From Fidelibacterota bacterium (GTDB taxonomy: Bacteria; Fidelibacterota; Marinisomatia; Marinisomatales; UBA8229): a DNA stretch of 7,171 nt. The position numbers and the translations under genes are program-made. The notes beneath the pieces were generated by a model. It made no database searches. It saw only the letters and a list, made by a program, of their open reading frames with translations, and was not told the DNA's origin. Positions 1-4,551 of this stretch are shown piece after piece. The DNA is taken from positions 1 to 7,171 of the forward strand of contig DPYO01000051.1 of assembly GCA_003535775.1 (NCBI GenBank), in the 5' to 3' direction. Each line of letters begins with the position of its first letter. Position 1 is the first letter of the stretch.

Positions 1-990
1 CCAGCTCGGCAGGCGGCCCTTGGAGCGGGATTACCTAATTCTGTGGAATGCCTCACCATAAATAAAATGTGTGGTTCCGGATTAAAAGCTGTAATGCTTG
101 CATCTCAGGCAATCCAAAGCGGGGATGCAAACGTGATCGTAGCTGGGGGAATGGAAAATATGTCCCAAGCACCCTATCTCCTTTCAAAAGCTCGAAAGGG
201 TTACCGAATGGGCCACGGGGAAATTATTGATAGCATGATCCAAGACGGCCTTTGGGATGTGTACAATGACATGCACATGGGAAATTGTGCAGAACTTTGT
301 GCCAGAGAAAGAAATTATTCCCGGGAAGTTCAGGATGCTGTAGCAATTAAGTCCTATACTCGGGCTCAACACGCACAGGAGAAAGGATTATTCGAAAAAG
401 AAATCGTACCAGTTAAAATTTCCCAGAAAAAAGGAGAAATAGTTTTAGTCAAAGAGGATGAAGAACCGGGCAGAGCCAGATTTGAAAAAATTTCTACTCT
501 GCGTCCTGCATTTGAAAAAAAAGGTACCGTTACCGCAGCCAATGCTTCTAAAATCAGCGACGGGGCTGCAGCATTGCTGGTTACAAATTTAAGTACAGTA
601 AAAGAATTGGGTATATCTCCCAATGTAAGGATTCTTGCCCAGGCTACCGCAGCTCAAGCGCCTGAGTGGTTTACAACGGCACCAGTGAAAGCAATTGGAA
701 AAGTTTTACAAAAAGCAGAAATGGAAGCCAAGGACATAGACTTATGGGAGATTAATGAAGCCTTTGCACCGGTGACAATGGCAGCCGTAGATGAATTTCA
801 ACTTGATTGGGAAAAAGTAAATGTCCATGGGGGAGCTATTGCCCTCGGGCATCCAATCGGTGCTTCGGGCGCCCGTATTTTGGTGACCTTGATTCATGCT
901 ATGAATATAAGAAAAGCAAAAATTGGGCTGGCTACCTTGTGTATTGGTGGAGGTGAAGCATCAGCATTGATTGTAGAGCGGATAGAATGA
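1..990 (+). CDS. atoB: Acetyl-CoA C-acetyltransferase (thiolase), 5'-truncated by window edge
   Basis: Thiolase that condenses two acetyl-CoA to acetoacetyl-CoA, or cleaves the product in the reverse direction; a soluble cytoplasmic enzyme. The reading frame is open from base 1, and the family motif PARQAALGAG lies at the very edge. The true start is therefore upstream, and the GTG at 43 is internal. The active-site nucleophile is the Cys at 70-72 (KMCGSG). NEAFA is at 754-768, the catalytic His of GHPIG at 850-852, and the second catalytic Cys of CIGGG at 940-942. The 329 residues present, against roughly 390 for the family, leave about 60-65 N-terminal residues missing. The segment DGLWDVYNDMHMGNCAE resembles the biosynthetic/ACAT1-like branch more than long-chain FadA, which favours short-chain substrates (inference). 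It overlaps hbd by 4 bases (ATGA), indicating one transcript. The symbol is by family; thlA or phaA would be equivalent choices. Confidence 0.93.
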   Translation, partial: PARQAALGAGLPNSVECLTINKMCGSGLKAVMLASQAIQSGDANVIVAGGMENMSQAPYLLSKARKGYRMGHGEIIDSMIQDGLWDVYNDMHMGNCAELCARERNYSREVQDAVAIKSYTRAQHAQEKGLFEKEIVPVKISQKKGEIVLVKEDEEPGRARFEKISTLRPAFEKKGTVTAANASKISDGAAALLVTNLSTVKELGISPNVRILAQATAAQAPEWFTTAPVKAIGKVLQKAEMEAKDIDLWEINEAFAPVTMAAVDEFQLDWEKVNVHGGAIALGHPIGASGARILVTLIHAMNIRKAKIGLATLCIGGGEASALIVERIE

Positions 991-1829
991 AAAAAATCGG
1001 GGTGATTGGTGCTGGAACTATGGGAACCGGAATTGCTCATGTTAGCGCCCTGTCAGGTTTCGATGTCACCCTAGTTGACATCGAACAAAATCTGCTTGAA
1101 CACAGTCTAACTTCTATTAAAAAAGGCCTAAAACGGCAAGTAGATAAGGGAAAGATCTCTCAAGAGGAAATGAATACTGCTTTAGGTCGAATTCAGACTA
1201 TAACAGAAATGAAATCATTGTCATCTGAAGATATTGTTATCGAAGCTGCGACTGAAAACAAAGAGGTCAAAATATCTATTTTCAGCGAGTTGGATACTTT
1301 CTGTCCGGAAAAGACGATCTTAGCTTCGAACACTTCCTCCATATCTATCTCACTTATTGCTTCAGCTACCAATCGTCCTGAAAAAGTAATTGGAATGCAT
1401 TTCATGAATCCGGTATCTATCATGAAACTCGTAGAAATTATTCGGGGAAAGTTGACCTCAGACGAAACAACGAAAAAAGTCAAAAATCTTGTTGAAGTGT
1501 TAAATAAAATTCCTGTTGAATGCAATGATTCTTCTGGATTTGTCTCTAACAGAATTCTGATGCCCATGATCAATGAAGCAGTTTTCTGTCTGGCGGATGG
1601 AGTGGCAACCGCTGAAGCAATTGATAAAATAATGACGGTTGGTATGGCCCATCCTATGGGACCTTTGACTCTGGCTGATCTAATCGGCTTGGATATCTGC
1701 CTTGCAATTATGGAAGTTCTCCATCGAGATATGGGTGATAATAAATACCGCCCCTGTCCTCTTTTGGAGGAAATGGTTTCAGCCGGTAATTTGGGCCGTA
1801 AAACAGGACAAGGATTCTATAGCTATTAG
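987..1829 (+). CDS. hbd: 3-hydroxybutyryl-CoA dehydrogenase
   Basis: NAD(P)-dependent oxidoreductase that interconverts acetoacetyl-CoA and 3-hydroxybutyryl-CoA, the step next to the thiolase. The 280-residue length matches stand-alone Hbd enzymes, which lack the fused hydratase domain of FadB. The N-terminal Rossmann fold has GAGTMG at residues 8-13, and Asp31 ends the second strand, which suggests NAD preference. SNTSS (114-118), GMHFMNP (137-141) and SNRI (187-190) supply the expected catalytic Ser117, His138 and Asn188. The C-terminal helical domain contains HPMGPLTLADLIGLD and ends with the usual GRKTGQGFYSY. The ATG at 987 overlaps the thiolase stop and sits directly before the first beta strand (KKIGVIG), so the start is secure. 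The upstream sequence has only a weak purine-rich stretch, so translational coupling to the thiolase is likely. No frameshift or missing catalytic residue is seen. Confidence 0.95.
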   Translation: MKKIGVIGAGTMGTGIAHVSALSGFDVTLVDIEQNLLEHSLTSIKKGLKRQVDKGKISQEEMNTALGRIQTITEMKSLSSEDIVIEAATENKEVKISIFSELDTFCPEKTILASNTSSISISLIASATNRPEKVIGMHFMNPVSIMKLVEIIRGKLTSDETTKKVKNLVEVLNKIPVECNDSSGFVSNRILMPMINEAVFCLADGVATAEAIDKIMTVGMAHPMGPLTLADLIGLDICLAIMEVLHRDMGDNKYRPCPLLEEMVSAGNLGRKTGQGFYSY

Positions 1830-1844
1830 TACAATAAAAAACAC

Positions 1845-2987
1845 ATGAATTTTCAATTAACAGAAGAACAGGAATTACTCCGTGATGTAGCGAGGAAATT
1901 TGCCGAGGAACATCTCGCTCCCGGGGTAATCGAGCGGGATGACAAAGCAAAAATGCCGGTTGATCAAATTAAACAGTTAGGCGAATTAGGTTTTATGGGC
2001 ATCATGGTACCTGAAAAATGGAAGGGGGCCGGGATGGATACTGTCAGCTATGTCCTGGCCATAGAGGAAATATCAAGAGTCGATGCCTCTGCAGGAGTGA
2101 TTTTATCGATCAACAATTCATTAGTCTGCCAAATCTTTCTCGATTGGGCCAATGAACACCAGCTCAAATCTTACCTGACAAAACTTGCCTCAGGAAAATG
2201 GCTGGGAGCATTCAGTTTGAGCGAACCTCAATCCGGTTCAGATGCCAGTAATTTGCGAACCTTTGCAGAAAAAAGTAATGGACATTATATTCTCAACGGG
2301 ATAAAAAACTGGGTTTCAAATGGAATCAGTTCCGATTTGGTGATTGTGTTCGCTCTGACAACAAAAGGGATCGGACATAAGGGAGTTTCTGCCTTTTGTG
2401 TAGAAAAAGGGACACCGGGATTGACCACCGGGAAAAAAGAGGAAAAATTAGGGATCAGGGGTTCTGACACTTGTGAACTATACTTTGAAAATTGCAAGGT
2501 ACCGGTTGAAAACCTGATTCAAGAAGAAGGTTCCGGATTTCATATTGCAATGAAGACCCTCGATGGCGGTCGAATTGGAATTGGTGCCCAGGCAGTGGGG
2601 ATTGCCCAAGCTTCCCTTGACCGGGCATTGGAGTATTCCAAAGAAAGAAAACAGTTCGGGAAACCCATAAGTTCTTTTGGTGCAATTAAAAGTAAGCTCG
2701 CTCAAATGGCCACAAATATAGAAGCGTCCCGCTTGTTAGTTCTCCGTGCAGCTGCCTTGAAAGACAATCACCAACCCTACACCAAAGAGGCGGCCATGGG
2801 TAAGCTATTCGCTTCCCAAACTGCCATGGATGCTGCCAGAGAGTGTGTCCAAATTTTTGGTGGATATGGGTACATGCAGGAATATGGTGTTGAACGGCTT
2901 ATGCGTGATGCTAAAATCACACAGATTTACGAGGGAACTTCTGAGATTCAAGAGCTCGTTATTGCCAGAACAATTTTGGAGGAATAA
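1845..2987 (+). CDS. Short-chain (butyryl-CoA-type) acyl-CoA dehydrogenase
   Basis: FAD-dependent flavoenzyme that introduces or removes the alpha-beta double bond of an acyl-CoA and exchanges electrons with an electron-transfer flavoprotein. Length is 380 residues, the normal size. Domains in order: an N-terminal helical domain (about 1-118, starting NFQLTEEQELLRD), the middle beta domain with the flavin-binding signature SLSEPQSGSD (124-133), then the C-terminal helical domain with RKQFGKPI (268-275) and QIFGGYGY (336-343). Glu363 in IYEGTSEIQ is at the position of the catalytic base in the butyryl-CoA dehydrogenase/SCAD branch, unlike isovaleryl- and long-chain enzymes where the base lies elsewhere. 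Substrate is therefore probably C4 or a short branched acyl-CoA (inference). The start codon follows hbd by 15 bases of A-rich sequence with no visible Shine-Dalgarno; the N-terminus aligns well with the family. No etfA or etfB gene is adjacent in the window. Confidence 0.94.
   Translation: MNFQLTEEQELLRDVARKFAEEHLAPGVIERDDKAKMPVDQIKQLGELGFMGIMVPEKWKGAGMDTVSYVLAIEEISRVDASAGVILSINNSLVCQIFLDWANEHQLKSYLTKLASGKWLGAFSLSEPQSGSDASNLRTFAEKSNGHYILNGIKNWVSNGISSDLVIVFALTTKGIGHKGVSAFCVEKGTPGLTTGKKEEKLGIRGSDTCELYFENCKVPVENLIQEEGSGFHIAMKTLDGGRIGIGAQAVGIAQASLDRALEYSKERKQFGKPISSFGAIKSKLAQMATNIEASRLLVLRAAALKDNHQPYTKEAAMGKLFASQTAMDAARECVQIFGGYGYMQEYGVERLMRDAKITQIYEGTSEIQELVIARTILEE
2978..2983 (+). promoter_or_regulatory. 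Shine-Dalgarno site for ilvE (GGAGGA)
   Basis: GGAGGA lies inside the last codons of the acyl-CoA dehydrogenase (those for Leu-Glu-Glu) and ends 7 bases before the GTG at 2991, the classical spacing. It supports the GTG as the ilvE start. It is the only strong Shine-Dalgarno match seen before any gene in this window. Because it also encodes part of the upstream C-terminus, a chance match cannot be excluded. Confidence 0.65.
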
Positions 2988-2990
2988 AAA

Positions 2991-4025
2991 GTGGAAGATA
3001 TAGAGATTTTACAAGACATTGATTGGGATAATCTCACATTCAGCTTATCTCCAACGCGATCAATGTACATAGCTGAACAAAGGGATAACAAAGCCTGGGA
3101 AAGGGGCAAATTGGTACCATTTGGGAATGTGTCCATATCACCAGCAGCTGGTGTGCTGAATTATGGCCAAGGGATATTCGAAGGATTAAAAGCTTTTCGG
3201 ACCAGCCGAGACCGTATTGTACTCTTCCGCCCGAGAAACAATGCTATTCGTGCCATTGAATCAGCAAAAAGATTGTGTATACCACCTGTCCCACAGGAAA
3301 TGTTCATGGAAGCCCTCCTGGAAGTTGTTAGAGACAATGCAGATTACATACCCCCCCTGGGAAAGGGAAGTCTTTATATCCGTCCCGTCATTTGGGGAAC
3401 CGGAGCAGTTTTAGGAGTAAAACCTGCCCAATCTTATACATTTTTAGTATATGTATCACCAGTCGGACATTATTTTAAAAACAGTGAGAAGTATCTGCAT
3501 CTAAAAATTACAAATAAATTTCACCGATGTGCTCCACGTGGAACCGGAGGATTTAAAACAATCGGAAATTATGCGGCTTCCCTCCTGCCTCAAAAATTAG
3601 CAAAAAAAGCTGGGTTTGATGAAGTCATCTACTTGAATGCTTCCAATGAACATTTTGTTGAAGAGCTTGGATCAGCCAATTTATTCATTCTCAAAGATAA
3701 TACACTGGTAACTCCAGCTCTAACGGGATCAATTCTTCCTGGAGTTACAAGAGATTCCGTGATTCAAATTGCAAAAAAAATATTGAAATTAGAGGTTCAG
3801 GAAAGAGAAGTTTCTGCTGATGAAGTATTAGATGCTGATGAAGTTTTCTGCAGCGGGACTGCCGTTAATGTAACATCGATCGGAGAAATTACAACGGATG
3901 AAACATTTAGAATAATCAGTGGCGGGGAAATTGGTCCATACACAAAGCGAATTGACGAAATACTCTCAGAAATCCGCAACGAAACTATTGAAGATCAATT
4001 CGAGTGGCTTTTCCCTGTATTCTGA
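2991..4025 (+). CDS. ilvE: Branched-chain amino-acid aminotransferase
   Basis: PLP-dependent fold-type IV transaminase that moves the amino group between glutamate and the 2-oxo acids of leucine, isoleucine and valine; cytoplasmic. Length is 344 residues, in the range of the family branch shared with eukaryotic and many bacterial BCATs (about 340-360). IDWDNL near residue 10 is the usual N-terminal motif, and NYGQGIFEGLKAFR follows at about 53-66. The cofactor lysine is Lys189 in GGFKTIGNY. Glu225 in EELGSANLF should contact the pyridine nitrogen. LTGSILPGVTRDS and FCSGTAVNVTSIGEI complete the C-terminal domain. The GTG start is chosen because the next in-frame ATG (residue 25) would lose the IDWDNL motif, and because GGAGGA is well placed upstream. 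Only 3 bases separate it from the acyl-CoA dehydrogenase, so co-transcription is nearly certain. It could serve synthesis or breakdown of branched-chain amino acids; the catabolic neighbours favour breakdown only weakly. Confidence 0.94.
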   Translation: MEDIEILQDIDWDNLTFSLSPTRSMYIAEQRDNKAWERGKLVPFGNVSISPAAGVLNYGQGIFEGLKAFRTSRDRIVLFRPRNNAIRAIESAKRLCIPPVPQEMFMEALLEVVRDNADYIPPLGKGSLYIRPVIWGTGAVLGVKPAQSYTFLVYVSPVGHYFKNSEKYLHLKITNKFHRCAPRGTGGFKTIGNYAASLLPQKLAKKAGFDEVIYLNASNEHFVEELGSANLFILKDNTLVTPALTGSILPGVTRDSVIQIAKKILKLEVQEREVSADEVLDADEVFCSGTAVNVTSIGEITTDETFRIISGGEIGPYTKRIDEILSEIRNETIEDQFEWLFPVF

Positions 4026-4069
4026 AACTAGCAATAGGATAACCATTCGCATTTTGCTCCAGATTTAAA

Positions 4070-4495
4070 ATGGGTAGTAAAAAACATCCCAGAAGACTTG
4101 GGCGAGAAGGAGTATTCCAAGGATTATATGCCCTAGAAATTTCCAGCGAGCCAAAAGAAAAGGTGCTGGCTGACATCCTAAACCGGTATTCATTTAATAT
4201 AAAAAGTCAAACTTTTATTTCAGACTTATTTTTCAAAACAGTGGAAAATAAAACTTGGCTGGAAAAGGTAATAATACGACATCTTGAAAATTGGGAAATT
4301 AATCGGATAGCTCTTCTGGATAAGCTCATTTTACAGATGGCAATCAGTGAATTATATTTTATGGATGATGTACCTCCTAAGGTTACCCTCTCCGAAGCAA
4401 TTGAAATTGCTAAAAGGTATAGTACCGATGAAAGCTCAAGCTTCGTAAATGGTATCCTTGATGCAGTTTATAAAGAAAGAGAAAAATTAACGTGA
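4070..4495 (+). CDS. nusB: Transcription antitermination factor NusB
   Basis: Small all-helical RNA-binding protein that, with NusE (ribosomal protein S10), binds boxA in nascent rRNA leaders and supports antitermination and rRNA folding. Length is 141 residues, typical of the family. The basic N-terminal helix carries RRLGREGVFQGLYALE (8-23), the conserved boxA-binding region. The middle has the hallmark WEINRIALLDKLILQMAISEL (about 75-95), then VPPKVTLSEAIEIAKRY (101-117) and the C-terminal signature FVNGILD (125-131). The frame has a stop (TAA at 4040) and no ATG, GTG or TTG upstream, so the ATG at 4070 is the only sensible start. No Shine-Dalgarno is visible; the leader is TTTAAA. It lies 44 bases after ilvE with no convincing terminator or promoter between them, and 56 bases before secA. 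Confidence 0.93.
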   Translation: MGSKKHPRRLGREGVFQGLYALEISSEPKEKVLADILNRYSFNIKSQTFISDLFFKTVENKTWLEKVIIRHLENWEINRIALLDKLILQMAISELYFMDDVPPKVTLSEAIEIAKRYSTDESSSFVNGILDAVYKEREKLT

Positions 4496-4551
4496 GAAAA
4501 TCTGTGTAAACTTCAATCTCTTTTATAGAAAACTAATTTGAATTTTTAAAA

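Noticed and set aside
43..45. GTG that could be read as the thiolase start
   Set aside because: The same frame is open to base 1 and encodes conserved thiolase sequence (PARQAALGAG) upstream, and the catalytic Cys would lie only 10 residues from this start. The gene is cut by the window.
513..522. Runs of eight A's (here in the thiolase gene, and near 3772-3780 in ilvE) as programmed slippage sites
   Set aside because: Both encode ordinary Lys codons, the frames continue through conserved protein sequence, and no alternative product is evident.
1193..1573. Minus-strand open frame of 126 codons inside hbd
   Set aside because: It lies entirely antisense to a well-supported gene, has no recognisable motifs and reads as the complement of conserved Hbd sequence.
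4030..4058. Possible hairpin AGCAA...TTGCT in the ilvE-nusB gap
   Set aside because: The stem is only 5 base pairs with a loop of about 19 bases and no following T-run, so it is not a convincing terminator.
4494..4524. GAGA...TCTC followed by TTTT after nusB, terminator-like
   Set aside because: The stem is only 4 base pairs with a loop of about 19 bases, which is too weak to call.
4534..4540. TAATTTG upstream of secA resembling the Bacteroidota -7 promoter element (TAnnTTTG)
   Set aside because: It is one base short of the consensus spacing, and no matching -33 TTG element is seen at the right distance. In AT-rich sequence this is expected by chance.
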